Source: Pandoraea sp.
Lineage (GTDB): Bacteria > Pseudomonadota > Gammaproteobacteria > Burkholderiales > Burkholderiaceae
Assembly: GCF_004297875.1 (NCBI RefSeq)
Contig: NZ_SCSK01000060.1
Location: 1 to 54,890 of the forward strand
Direction of reading: 5' to 3'
Length of the DNA stretch: 54,890 nt
Positions 27,577 through 36,583 of this stretch are shown here, piece after piece. Each line of letters opens with the position of its first letter. Positions within the stretch are counted from its first letter, which is position 1. Both the position numbers and the translations under genes were made by a program. Under the pieces are notes generated by a model that was given only the letters and a program-made list of their open reading frames with translations, searched no databases and was not told the DNA's origin.

Positions 27577-30159
27577 TCACGATACGTTACCCGCTTCGGC
27601 GATCCGCTGCGCGATGTGCGTCAGCGCTTCTTCCACCTGATCCACCAGGATCAGGCACAGATCGCCTGGGGCCAGGCGTGCGAGCGCCCTGTCGATGGCA
27701 AGGAATTCGCCGTGCACTTCCTCCGTCACGGCGGTGCGCTTGGCATGTTTCAGGCCCTCGCGCAACAGCGCCAGCACCTCTCCGTCGGCACGACCGCGCT
27801 GGCACTGATCTTCATACAAAATCACTTCGTCGAAGGCATCGCCCAGAATCTCCGTCTGACGGCGGATATCGACGTCGCGCCGGTCACCGGCGCCGCTGAT
27901 CACCGTCACGCGGCGCCTGGCCGGCAAGGCGTCGATGGCATCGACCAGCGCCAGAATCGCATCGGGGTTATGGCCGTAGTCAGCGATCAGGGTCGCGCCG
28001 CGGTAATCGAACATATTGAACCGACCCGGCGCGGTACCCGCGTCATTGACGAAAGTCGCCAGCCCGGCGCGGATGGTATCCCAGTCGAGTCCCAGCGCCC
28101 AGGCCGCGGCTGTGGCCGCCATGGCGTTTTCCACCTGGAAGGTGATCAGCCCGTTGGCGGTGAGCGGAATGGTGGCCAGCGCAACACGGTATTCGAGGTG
28201 CCCTTCGGCGGCGACGATATGACCATTTTCCGTGTACACCACGCGCTTGCCCTGAGCGCGGTGGGTGGCCATCACCGGATGATTGCGTTCGCGCGCGAAG
28301 TAAATCACCGACCCCGGGCATGAATCCGCCATATTGGCCACCATCGGATCAGCGGCATTCAGCACTGCGGTGCCGTGCGGGGCCACATTCTGCACGATGA
28401 CGCGCTTGACCACGGCGAGATCTTCCACTGTGCTGATGAAGTTCAGGCCGAGGTGGTCGCCCATGCCGATATTGGTGACGATTGCAACGTCACAGCGGTC
28501 GAACCCGAGCCCCTCGCGCAAAATCCCGCCGCGCGCAGTCTCCAGCACCGCCGCGTCGACATCGGGGTGCATCAGCACATTGCGTGCGCTTTTCGGGCCG
28601 CTGCAGTCGCCGGTGTCGATGCGCTGCCGCTCGATATAGACACCGTCCGAATTGGTCATGCCCACGCGCCGCCCGCTGGCGGCCAGCAAATGCGCCGTGA
28701 GCCGCACCGTGGTGGTCTTGCCGTTGGTGCCGGCCACCGCGACCACCGGGATGCGCCCGTCGTCGCCACTCTCGAACATGGCCGAGATGATCGCCTCGCC
28801 CACCGCCCGGCTTTTGCCGAACGATGGACTCAGGTGCATGCGCAGACCCGGCGCGGCATTGACTTCGACGATACCGCCGCCTTGCTCCTCGAGCGGCTTG
28901 TGCACGGTCTCGCACACCATGTCCACGCCGCAGATGTCCAGGCCGACCATCTGCGCGGCGGCGATGGCGCGCTCGGCCACTTCCGGATGCACATCGTCGG
29001 TGACGTCGGTGGCGGTGCCGCCGGTGCTCAGATTGGCATTGTTGCGCAACACCACGCGCTTGCCCTTCGGGGGCACCGAGTCGGCCGTGTAGGCTTGCTT
29101 GGCGAGGGTCGCCAGGGCAATGTCGTCCAGCCGGATCTTGGTCAACGAGGTTGCGTGACCCTCGCCGCGCAGCGGATCGCAGTTGATTTGCTCGACCAGC
29201 TCACGAATTGTCTGGACGCCGTCGCCGATCACTTGCGGCGGATCGCGCCGCGCCGCGGCAACGAGTTTGTTGTCCACCACCAGCAGACGGAAATCGTGCC
29301 CCGCGATGTGCCGCTCGACGATCACTTCCGAGCTGATTTGCGCTGCGGCTTCATAGGCAGTCATGATCTGCTCGCGGGATTCGATGTTGACCGCGACACC
29401 TTTGCCCTGGTTGCCGTCGCGAGGCTTGACGACCACTTGCCCGCCGATCTCGCATGCCGCCGCCCAGGCGTCTTCGGCATCGGTTACGGTGCGCCCTTGT
29501 GGCACGGGCACGCCAGCCACCGCGAGCAGGTGTTTGGTCAGCTCCTTGTCCTGCGCGATCGACTCGGCGATCGCGCTGGTCGCGCTCGACTCGGCGGCTT
29601 GAATTCGCCGCGCCCGGCTGCCCCAGCCGAACTGCACCATGCTGCCTTCGGTCAGGCGATGATATGGAATGCCGCGCGCGACTGCCGCGCTCACGATTGC
29701 GCCGGTGCTCGGCCCCAGGCGCACGTCCTCATCGAGCTCACGCAGGCGCGCCAGCGCATCGGCCAGGTCGAACGAGGTATCTCGCTTGGCTGCGCGGCAG
29801 AGTACCTCGGCCAATTCAAAGGCGAAGCGGCCGACGGCTTCTTCGGTATATTCGACCACGACCTGGTAGACGTGCGGCTCGACCGTGGTGGCTGTGCGGC
29901 TGAAGGTCACAGGGCACCCGGCCTGTGCCTGCAGCCCGAGCGCAGCGGCTTCGAGCGCATGAGCCAACGAGAGAGGCTGCTGAATGCCTTCCGGTTGCAG
30001 CATGCCGATCTCCGGAAAGCGGGAACGCAGCCGGGCTTCGAACCCGGGCAGATTGTCGATCGAACATTCGGCCTCGGTGCACTTGACGATGGCCTCGATG
30101 GCGGTGCGCCGGCTCCATAGGTTGGGACCTCGCAACGCCCTGATTCGCGATACTTCCAT
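27577..30159 (-). CDS. cphA: Cyanophycin synthetase CphA (full-length)
   Basis: An 860-residue enzyme, the usual CphA length, that extends multi-L-arginyl-poly-aspartate with Asp and Arg using ATP. Order: N domain (1-160), ATP-grasp G domain for Asp addition (about 210-470; VVKPRDGNQGKGV, IVEVNAAPGLRMHL), and a Mur-ligase-like M domain for Arg addition (475-860) with P-loop GTNGKTTT at 477-484 and the C-lobe motif ADYGHNPDAI. The N-domain metal-site motif HxxEH seen in the neighbouring paralogue is broken here (H67-A-L-E70-A71). I chose the ATG at 30159, giving MEVSRIRALRGPNLW. It follows cphA' by 20 bp on the same strand. Confidence 0.94.
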   Translation of the reverse strand: MEVSRIRALRGPNLWSRRTAIEAIVKCTEAECSIDNLPGFEARLRSRFPEIGMLQPEGIQQPLSLAHALEAAALGLQAQAGCPVTFSRTATTVEPHVYQVVVEYTEEAVGRFAFELAEVLCRAAKRDTSFDLADALARLRELDEDVRLGPSTGAIVSAAVARGIPYHRLTEGSMVQFGWGSRARRIQAAESSATSAIAESIAQDKELTKHLLAVAGVPVPQGRTVTDAEDAWAAACEIGGQVVVKPRDGNQGKGVAVNIESREQIMTAYEAAAQISSEVIVERHIAGHDFRLLVVDNKLVAAARRDPPQVIGDGVQTIRELVEQINCDPLRGEGHATSLTKIRLDDIALATLAKQAYTADSVPPKGKRVVLRNNANLSTGGTATDVTDDVHPEVAERAIAAAQMVGLDICGVDMVCETVHKPLEEQGGGIVEVNAAPGLRMHLSPSFGKSRAVGEAIISAMFESGDDGRIPVVAVAGTNGKTTTVRLTAHLLAASGRRVGMTNSDGVYIERQRIDTGDCSGPKSARNVLMHPDVDAAVLETARGGILREGLGFDRCDVAIVTNIGMGDHLGLNFISTVEDLAVVKRVIVQNVAPHGTAVLNAADPMVANMADSCPGSVIYFARERNHPVMATHRAQGKRVVYTENGHIVAAEGHLEYRVALATIPLTANGLITFQVENAMAATAAAWALGLDWDTIRAGLATFVNDAGTAPGRFNMFDYRGATLIADYGHNPDAILALVDAIDALPARRRVTVISGAGDRRDVDIRRQTEILGDAFDEVILYEDQCQRGRADGEVLALLREGLKHAKRTAVTEEVHGEFLAIDRALARLAPGDLCLILVDQVEEALTHIAQRIAEAGNVS

Positions 30160-30179
30160 GATGGCTGTGCTTTCCTGTC

Positions 30180-32402
30180 TTATGCGGCAGTGGCGGCGCT
30201 GCGCGCGCCCGTACTGTGATTGTTGAGGCCGCTGGCCGGCGCGGCATGATTCAGCGCGAACGTTTCGATGCCGGTGCGCAGCAGTCCCGCCGGGACGTCC
30301 AGCGCCCAGGCCGCGCCGACCGCAGCCAGCACATTCTCGACCTGCAGGCGAGGCTGGCCCGGCCGCGCGACCGGCACGGATGCCAGTTCGACCAACGGCA
30401 TTTCGTCCTGGCCGCGCGCCATGATCAGATAGCCGTCGCGGGCAAACACGCATCTCCCGCCGATTGCGCGATGCGCCGCCAGCGTCGGCGAGGCGGGTAC
30501 GAGGCTGAAGAAAATGACCTCGCCGTCGCACAACGATGCCATCTCGGCAACGCGCGCGTCATCAGCGTTGAGCACTGCCACGCCGTCGGGCAACACCACG
30601 TCGACCTGTGTGCGCAGGACGTTGGCCATCTGCTCGGGTTCGTGAATCGAGTATTCCGGCAATGGCGCATCGGGGTCGAGATTGGTGATTACGCCGACCT
30701 GGCAGCGGTCGTAGGCCAGACCCTCGCCCAGAATCGAGCGGCTGCCGTTCTCGCAAACCGCCGCTTCGACGGCGCGATTGAGCAGCACTTTGCGCGCGCC
30801 TTGCCAATGGGCGGCGTTACCCTGCTGGATTTGCCGGCGTCCCAGAAAGAGTCCGTCGCTGCAGGCCAGGCCGACGCGCTGGCCGTTGAGTTGCAGCAGC
30901 CGTGCCACCAGGCGCGCTACCAGGGTCTTGCCGCGCGTGCCGGTGATGCCGACCACTGGAATGCGGCCGCTGTCACCGGGCGGGAACAGGTGCTGAATAA
31001 TGGCTTGCCCCACCGGACGGGGCTTGCCCTCGGCGGGCTTCAAGTGCATCAGGAGGCCCGGACCGGCGTTGACTTCGACGATCGCGCCGCGCTGGCCTTC
31101 GAGCGGCTGCGAAATATCTTCGGCTACCAGGTCGACCCCGGCAATGTCCAGGCCAACCACGCGCGCGGCCAGCGCCACGTGCGCGGCGACGCTCGGGTGC
31201 ACTTGTTCGGTCACATCGATCGCGACGTTACCGTTGCGCTGGATCAGCACTGACTGGCCGGCCGGCGGGACCGAGTCTCCCTCGAACCCCTGCCGTGCAA
31301 TCTCCAGCCGTGCCGCGGAGTCGAGCCGCACCGGATTGAGCGGCGAATCTTCCAGGCTGCCGCGGCGCGGGTCGGTGTTGATTTGCTGCTCGATCAATTC
31401 GCGGATGGTCGAGCGTCCGTCGCCAATGACCGATACCGGCTCGCCGCGCGCGGCGGCCACGACCCGCCGGCCGACCACCAGCAAGCGATGCTCATTGCCC
31501 GGCACGAAGCGCTCGACCAGTACGCCGCTGCCTTCCTCTTCGGCCACCGCGAAAGCCGCCTCGATCTCGGCACGCGTGCGCAGGTTGGTAAATACTCCGC
31601 GTCCGTGATTCGCATCGCACGGCTTGACCACCACCGGCACGCCGATATCCTCGGCCGCGTCCCAGGCGTCTTCGGCGCTTTCCACCAAGCGGCCCTCGGG
31701 CACCGGCACGCCGCATGCGCTGAGCAGGCGCTTGGTCAAATCCTTGTCGCGCGAGATGCTCTCGGCAATTGCGCTGGTCCGATCGGTTTCGGCAGTCCAG
31801 ATGCGGCGCTGGCGGGCGCCATAGCCCAATTGAACCAGGTTGCCCTCGTTCAGGCGAATCGCGGGAATGTCGCGGTCGTCCGCGGCGTCGACGATGCAGG
31901 CGGTGCTCGGGCCCAGACACAGCGAGTCGGTCATGTCGCGCAGGCGCGTCACGGCGGCGTCGACATCGTAGCTGCGGTCCTCGATGGCGGCCATCACCAG
32001 ATCGCGCGCCGCGTATAGCGCGGCACGCGTGACCTCCTCGTGCCAGGCGCGCACGATCACTTTGTAGACGCCGCGCGTCGAGGTTTCCCGCGCCTTGCCG
32101 AATCCGCCGGGCATGCCGGCCAGGTTTTGCAGCTCGAGCGTGACGTGCTCCAGAATATGACCTGGCCAGGTGCCTTCGCGCAGCCGTTGCAGAAATCCGC
32201 CACGTTCGCCGATGCTGCAGCGATGCTCGATCAGGGTCGGAAGCCACGTCGACAGGCGTTCATAGAAGCCCGGAATGGTATTGGACGGAAAATCCTCCAA
32301 TTCGCCAATATCCACCCAAGCCTCGAGGACGGGGCGGTAGGTCCAGATGTTCGGTCCGCGCAGCGATTTGACATCCAGAATATCAATGTCTTTTTTGGGC
32401 AT
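30180..32402 (-). CDS. cphA': CphA' - shortened cyanophycin synthetase paralogue
   Basis: A 740-residue paralogue of CphA, upstream of it in the same probable transcript. It keeps the N domain with an intact HxxEH motif (H82-I-L-E85-H86, in GHILEHVTLELQ), the ATP-grasp domain (VVKPCDANHGRGVF, IVEVNAGPGLLMHL) and the central Mur domain, but the P-loop is altered to GTRGKTLV (488-495) and the protein stops before the Mur C-lobe, so the YGHNPD motif is absent. It ends in an unrelated Ser/Ala-rich tail. Arg addition is therefore unlikely. Cupriavidus and Burkholderia carry similar cphA' genes. A priming or accessory role is inference. Confidence 0.88.
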   Translation of the reverse strand: MPKKDIDILDVKSLRGPNIWTYRPVLEAWVDIGELEDFPSNTIPGFYERLSTWLPTLIEHRCSIGERGGFLQRLREGTWPGHILEHVTLELQNLAGMPGGFGKARETSTRGVYKVIVRAWHEEVTRAALYAARDLVMAAIEDRSYDVDAAVTRLRDMTDSLCLGPSTACIVDAADDRDIPAIRLNEGNLVQLGYGARQRRIWTAETDRTSAIAESISRDKDLTKRLLSACGVPVPEGRLVESAEDAWDAAEDIGVPVVVKPCDANHGRGVFTNLRTRAEIEAAFAVAEEEGSGVLVERFVPGNEHRLLVVGRRVVAAARGEPVSVIGDGRSTIRELIEQQINTDPRRGSLEDSPLNPVRLDSAARLEIARQGFEGDSVPPAGQSVLIQRNGNVAIDVTEQVHPSVAAHVALAARVVGLDIAGVDLVAEDISQPLEGQRGAIVEVNAGPGLLMHLKPAEGKPRPVGQAIIQHLFPPGDSGRIPVVGITGTRGKTLVARLVARLLQLNGQRVGLACSDGLFLGRRQIQQGNAAHWQGARKVLLNRAVEAAVCENGSRSILGEGLAYDRCQVGVITNLDPDAPLPEYSIHEPEQMANVLRTQVDVVLPDGVAVLNADDARVAEMASLCDGEVIFFSLVPASPTLAAHRAIGGRCVFARDGYLIMARGQDEMPLVELASVPVARPGQPRLQVENVLAAVGAAWALDVPAGLLRTGIETFALNHAAPASGLNNHSTGARSAATAA

Positions 32403-32494
32403 GTGGGGCGTAGTGAGCTCGTTAAGCCTGGGGGTGACCGGGAATCGGTCGAAAATTGGCGTAATGCTGGGTTAACGTCCTCGTCGGGGAATGG

Positions 32495-32512
32495 TTTACA
32501 CAAAAATGTAAA
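32495..32512. promoter_or_regulatory. 18-bp palindrome between cphA' and the ABC transporter gene
   Basis: TTTACA (32495-32500) and TGTAAA (32507-32512) form a perfect dyad with an A-rich centre, in the 258-bp gap between divergent cyanophycin operons. A TATACT -10-like hexamer for the rightward gene is at 32556-32561, without a good -35. The dyad could be an operator for both directions. No regulator gene is nearby. I saw nothing else clear in this gap. Confidence 0.45.
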
Positions 32513-32660
32513 AAATATCTGTCCTCGACCGGGCAGCCGCGGGGGTCCGCTTCGTTATACTATTGGGCGCCGATGGTGGTGGGGGTAGCCCTGCGGCACG
32601 GCGTTGTTTTGCAAAGAAAATTCATGAGATGTCCATTTTCAGGGACACTGTGTCGTACCG

Positions 32661-34982
32661 ATGAAGACCGAATCCCCCAATCCCCGCGTTTTGGCTGTTG
32701 ACGCCGGCGGCATCCCCGAGGCCTGGCGCCACGAGGTCGCCGCGCAATTGGCCGATGGCGAAAAAATCCTTGCCTGGCTTGAACTGGACGTCGATCGGCG
32801 CCTGCACTTCACGCGCGGCCTGCTGATCGTCACCGAGGTGCGGCTGTTGGCCAAAGGGCAGGAGGAGCCGCAATGGCAGGCGTGGCGCTATCGCGAGGAT
32901 CTGATCCTGCGACACCGCGATCACGCAGGGGTCGGCAGCCTGGAGCTGTGCGACGCCGAGGCGCGCCTGGGTTGCTGGCATTACACGCTCGGGCGCAATA
33001 ACGCGGCGCTCCGCCTGATCGATCATTTCGAACGACAGCGCGACAGTGCGGTGGCCGGGCGTCCTGCGCCGGCGCCGGCGCCCGCGACCTGCCCCAAGTG
33101 CCAGATGGAGCTCGACGCGAAGCAGGAAATTTGCCCGACATGCGACGCCGAAGCGCTGTCGCCGCCTTCGACATGGGCGTTGTTGCGGCTGTGGCGCTTT
33201 GCCAAGCCCTATAACCTGCCGTTGCTGGCCGGCTTTTTGCTGACGCTGGCGGCGACCGCCGCAACGCTCGTGCCGCCGTACCTGACGATGCCGCTGATGG
33301 ATGAGGTCCTGATACCGTTCCAGGATGGCAAGGCAATCGACTACGGACTGGTGCGGATGTACCTCGGCGGCTTGCTGCTCTCCGCGTTGGCGGCCTGGGT
33401 ATTGGGTTGGGGGCGCACTTATATCCTGGCGTGGGTCAGCGAGCGCATCGGCGCCGATTTGCGCACTTCCACCTATGAGCACCTGCAGCATTTGTCGCTC
33501 GAATATTTCGGTGGCAAGCGTACCGGCGACCTGATTGCCCGGATCGGCAGTGAAAGCGACCGGATTTGCGTGTTTTTGTCGCTGCACCTGCTGGATTTCG
33601 CCACCGATGTCCTGATGATCGTCATGACCGCGTTCATCCTTTGCTCGATCAATCCCTGGCTGGCGCTGGTCACGCTGGTGCCGTTGCCCTTCATCGCCTG
33701 GATGATCCACATCGTGCGCGACCGGCTTCGCCATGGCTTCGAGAAGGTCGACCGGGTCTGGTCGGAAATCACCAACGTGCTGACCGACACGATTCCAGGC
33801 ATTCGGGTTGTCAAGGCATTTGCGCAGGAAAAGCGCGAAGTCACGCGATTTCGCGAAGCCAATAATCGCAATCTGGCGATCAACGACCGCGTCAACACGG
33901 TTTGGTCGCTGTTCTCGCCCACTGTCACGCTGCTGACGGAAATAGGCTTGTTGATCGTGTGGGTATTCGGGATCTGGCAGGTATCGAAGCATCAGATCAC
34001 GGTCGGCGTGCTGGTTGCATTCCTTGCCTACATCACGCGTTTCTACACGCGACTCGACTCGATGAGCCGCATTGTCTCGTTCACGCAGAAGGCGGCCGCC
34101 GGCGCCAAGCGCATCTTCGACATTCTCGACCATGTCTCTAGCGTGCCCGAACCGGCCAATCCGGTGCACTTGCCGCACGTCAAGGGGCAAATCGACATTC
34201 GCAACGTCGGCTTTCGCTATGGCAACCGGGCAGTGCTGCGCGGGGTCAATCTGAGCATCTCTCCTGGCGAGATGATCGGTCTGGTCGGCCACAGCGGCTC
34301 GGGCAAAAGCACGCTGGTGAATTTGATTTGCCGCTTCTATGACGTCTCGGAGGGTTCGATCCGGATCGACGGCGCCGACATCCGGGCCTTGCCGGTGAGC
34401 GAATACCGACGCAACATCGGTCTGGTGCTTCAGGAGCCATTCCTGTTTTTCGGCACGATTGCCGAAAACATCGCCTATGGCAAGCCGGACGCGAGCCGAG
34501 ACGAGATCATCGCCGCCGCTCGCGCGGCACACGCGCACGAATTCATTTTGCGTCTGCCGCACGGTTACGATTCGCTGGTCGGCGAGCGCGGCCAGGCGCT
34601 CTCGGGCGGGGAGCGCCAGCGCATCTCGATTGCGCGGGCATTGCTGATCAATCCGCGCATCCTGATTCTGGACGAGGCGACCTCATCGGTAGACACCGCC
34701 ACGGAGAAAGAGATTCAGAAGGCGCTCGATAACCTCGTGCGGGGCCGTACCACTATCGCGATCGCGCACCGCCTGAGCACCTTGCGGCGGGCTGACCGGC
34801 TGGTCGTGCTCGATCGCGGCGAAGTCGTTGAAGTGGGGCAGCACGAAGAACTGATCGATCGCAATGGCGCTTACTACCGCCTGTATCAGGCTCAGGCCCG
34901 GCAGGTCGATACCGAGGACTCCGAGACGTCGGCCGACGAGGCCGCCTGGACAGAGGAAGAGGTTGTGCAGAGCGCGGCCTGA
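32661..34982 (+). CDS. ABC exporter linked to cyanophycin genes, with N-terminal extension and zinc ribbon
   Basis: A 773-residue half-transporter-type protein. Residues 1-130 are a soluble extension I do not recognise (beta-rich, possibly PH-like). A zinc-ribbon-like CPKC...CPTC pair follows (Cys144, 147, 158, 161). The six-span exporter domain covers about 175-460, and the ATPase domain about 500-740, with Walker A GHSGSGKST, signature LSGGERQRISIARAL, Walker B ILILDEATSSVD and switch His in IAHRLSTL. Proteins of this build recur beside cphA in Burkholderiales and are annotated as cyanophycin-associated ABC transporters. Substrate unknown. The DUF1854 gene follows after 18 bp. Confidence 0.88.
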   Translation: MKTESPNPRVLAVDAGGIPEAWRHEVAAQLADGEKILAWLELDVDRRLHFTRGLLIVTEVRLLAKGQEEPQWQAWRYREDLILRHRDHAGVGSLELCDAEARLGCWHYTLGRNNAALRLIDHFERQRDSAVAGRPAPAPAPATCPKCQMELDAKQEICPTCDAEALSPPSTWALLRLWRFAKPYNLPLLAGFLLTLAATAATLVPPYLTMPLMDEVLIPFQDGKAIDYGLVRMYLGGLLLSALAAWVLGWGRTYILAWVSERIGADLRTSTYEHLQHLSLEYFGGKRTGDLIARIGSESDRICVFLSLHLLDFATDVLMIVMTAFILCSINPWLALVTLVPLPFIAWMIHIVRDRLRHGFEKVDRVWSEITNVLTDTIPGIRVVKAFAQEKREVTRFREANNRNLAINDRVNTVWSLFSPTVTLLTEIGLLIVWVFGIWQVSKHQITVGVLVAFLAYITRFYTRLDSMSRIVSFTQKAAAGAKRIFDILDHVSSVPEPANPVHLPHVKGQIDIRNVGFRYGNRAVLRGVNLSISPGEMIGLVGHSGSGKSTLVNLICRFYDVSEGSIRIDGADIRALPVSEYRRNIGLVLQEPFLFFGTIAENIAYGKPDASRDEIIAAARAAHAHEFILRLPHGYDSLVGERGQALSGGERQRISIARALLINPRILILDEATSSVDTATEKEIQKALDNLVRGRTTIAIAHRLSTLRRADRLVVLDRGEVVEVGQHEELIDRNGAYYRLYQAQARQVDTEDSETSADEAAWTEEEVVQSAA

Positions 34983-35000
34983 AAGAAGAGAGCACACCCG

Positions 35001-35471
35001 ATGTCGATACATGGTTTCACATTGACGCGCAACGCGTTCGGCCGACTGGTGCTGCACGCGCAGGACGGCACCACGCACGAGGGCGTCGTGCCGGTGCGTG
35101 CTTTCCCGATTTCCTCTCCAGAGCAGGGTATCGCGCTGGTCGATGCCGATGGTCATGAGCTGGCGTGGATCGCGCAGTTAGCGGACGTGTCGCCGCAAAT
35201 CCGGGCCATGATCGAGGAAGAATTGGCTAATCGCGATTTCATGCCGGAGATCCGGCGTATCCGGCAAGTCTCCAGCTTCTACACGCCGAGCACCTGGAGC
35301 GTGGAGACCGATCGCGGGCCCACCACCTTTGTGCTCAAGGGCGAGGACGACATCCGTCGGCTGGCCTCGCCGATGCTGTTGATTACCGACAGCCACGGCA
35401 TCCATTTCCTGATTCGCGACCAGCATGCGCTGGACGGCGCCAGCCGCAAGATTCTCGATCGCTTCCTGTAA
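35001..35471 (+). CDS. DUF1854 protein associated with cyanophycin metabolism
   Basis: A 156-residue soluble protein matching the DUF1854 family (LTRNAFGRLVLHA, VPVRAFPISSPEQGIALVD, ELAWIAQLADV, TDRGPTTFVLKGEDDIRRL, HFLIRDQHALD). In other Burkholderiales it likewise follows the cyanophycin-associated ABC transporter. No signal peptide, no enzyme motif. Role unknown; the tight spacing argues for a shared complex or pathway with the exporter. Confidence 0.85.
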   Translation: MSIHGFTLTRNAFGRLVLHAQDGTTHEGVVPVRAFPISSPEQGIALVDADGHELAWIAQLADVSPQIRAMIEEELANRDFMPEIRRIRQVSSFYTPSTWSVETDRGPTTFVLKGEDDIRRLASPMLLITDSHGIHFLIRDQHALDGASRKILDRFL

Positions 35472-35520
35472 TGCGCGAGCGCGCCGGGTCGCCTGCGCGG
35501 CCCGGTGCTGCAGGCGGCGT

Positions 35521-35793
35521 TCAAGCTGCCGACGATACTGTGACGAAATTGGGCGCGACCGGCGCCATCCGTGGCGCCTGAGGCGCCGATTTCTGTTTGT
35601 CGGCAACGCTTTCCACGCCGACCGTCGAGACTTCTTCAAGGAACCCGATGAGATTCCGGTAGTAATCGACTTGCAGTTGCGCCTCCAGCAGGCGCCGCTC
35701 GGCCTGGAATAACGTCAGCCGCATTTCCTGCAGTTCTTTTTCCGCCAGTTTTTCTGGCGCAGGCGAGTTGAATACGCTAAAAAATGAACGCAT
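35521..35793 (-). CDS. Small coiled-coil protein, unknown function
   Basis: A 90-residue protein starting MRSFFSVFNSPAPEKLAEKE at an ATG with a perfect AGGAGG ribosome site 8 bases upstream. Residues about 12-55 are Leu/Glu/Arg-rich with heptad spacing (RLTLFQAERRLLEAQLQVDY), predicting a coiled coil. The C-terminus is Pro/Ala-rich and disordered. I do not recognise a family. The strong ribosome site and amphipathic pattern make it a real gene. Confidence 0.65.
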   Translation of the reverse strand: MRSFFSVFNSPAPEKLAEKELQEMRLTLFQAERRLLEAQLQVDYYRNLIGFLEEVSTVGVESVADKQKSAPQAPRMAPVAPNFVTVSSAA

Positions 35794-36035
35794 GTCGAGA
35801 CCTCCTGACGGTCGATCGGTTGATTTGACGCCCCCCGCAGGCGTTTTCAATATAGATCAGAAGCGCGTCGTCTGCACTTGCCGAGCGTCGGGGCGTGGCG
35901 CCAAGTCGACAGCACAGGCGTCTGCGAGGATGATTTTGTAAAAAAATGTTAAAGGCCGCCGCTCGCGTCATCGATTTTGGGATGGCCGCGTTAACGAAAG
36001 ACGCACGTACTTCCGTGCGCCTCTTGGGGAATGTC

Positions 36036-36476
36036 ATGAAGAAACTGCTTTTGACGATGGCTGCAGGTACCGTTTTGGTGATGTCGAGCGCTTTCGCGAA
36101 AACGGAAGCCACGCCAGCGGCCGCGTCGGTCAGCGCGGTTTGCAAGGACGGCACGTCCTACTCCGGCAAATCAATGAGAGGCGCATGCCGTGGCCATGGC
36201 GGCGTCGATAAGGCGGCCACGGCCAAGATGAAAGAGGAACCAAAGGCAGCCCCGAGCGCGGCCGCTGGTGTAGCTCCGGGCACTGCGGCGCCTGCCGCAG
36301 CGAAAGCGCCGGCGATGGGCGGCGGTGCCGGTCAGGTGTGGGTGAACAACACGTCGAAGGTCTATCATTGCCAGGGCGATCGCTTCTACGGCAAGACCAA
36401 AAACGGCGCTTATATGAGCGAAGCCGAGGCCAAGGCCAAGGGTTTCCGTCCCGATCACGGCAAGGCCTGCAAGTAA
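36036..36476 (+). CDS. Secreted DUF3761 protein
   Basis: A 146-residue exported protein. The signal peptide is KKLLLTMAAGTVLVMSSAFA with cleavage after it. Residues 35-60 carry the DUF3761 pattern (VCKDGTSYSGKSMRGACRGH). An Ala/Pro-rich linker follows, then a second module with KVYHCQGDRFYGKTKNG, YMSEAEAKAKGFRP and a final Cys, resembling small secreted YGKTK-type domains. ATG at 36036 was chosen for the signal peptide and the GGGGAAT upstream; the in-frame extension to 35946 lacks a ribosome site. Function unknown. A terminator follows. Confidence 0.8.
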   Translation: MKKLLLTMAAGTVLVMSSAFAKTEATPAAASVSAVCKDGTSYSGKSMRGACRGHGGVDKAATAKMKEEPKAAPSAAAGVAPGTAAPAAAKAPAMGGGAGQVWVNNTSKVYHCQGDRFYGKTKNGAYMSEAEAKAKGFRPDHGKACK

Positions 36477-36495
36477 CCGGCAAGCCGCTCAAATC

Positions 36496-36532
36496 AAAAC
36501 GCCACCGCATGTCGCGCGGTGGCGTTTTTTTT
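36496..36532. terminator. Bidirectional terminator between the DUF3761 gene and yoaK
   Basis: AAAACGCCACCGC (36496-36508) pairs with GCGGTGGCGTTTT (36516-36528) around a 7-base loop, with a T-run to 36532 on the right and an A-run on the left. Serves the rightward gene and possibly the convergent leftward one. Confidence 0.85.
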
Positions 36533-36583
36533 CGGCGCTCGGCTGCCGCGCTCTGGCGTCCGTCCGGCATCCGGGCCGGCGGT

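Noticed and set aside
30180..32402. cphA' as a pseudogene of cphA
   Set aside because: The frame is open over 740 codons, the ATP-grasp and N-domain motifs are well kept, and similar shortened copies occur in related genera, so it looks selected rather than decaying.
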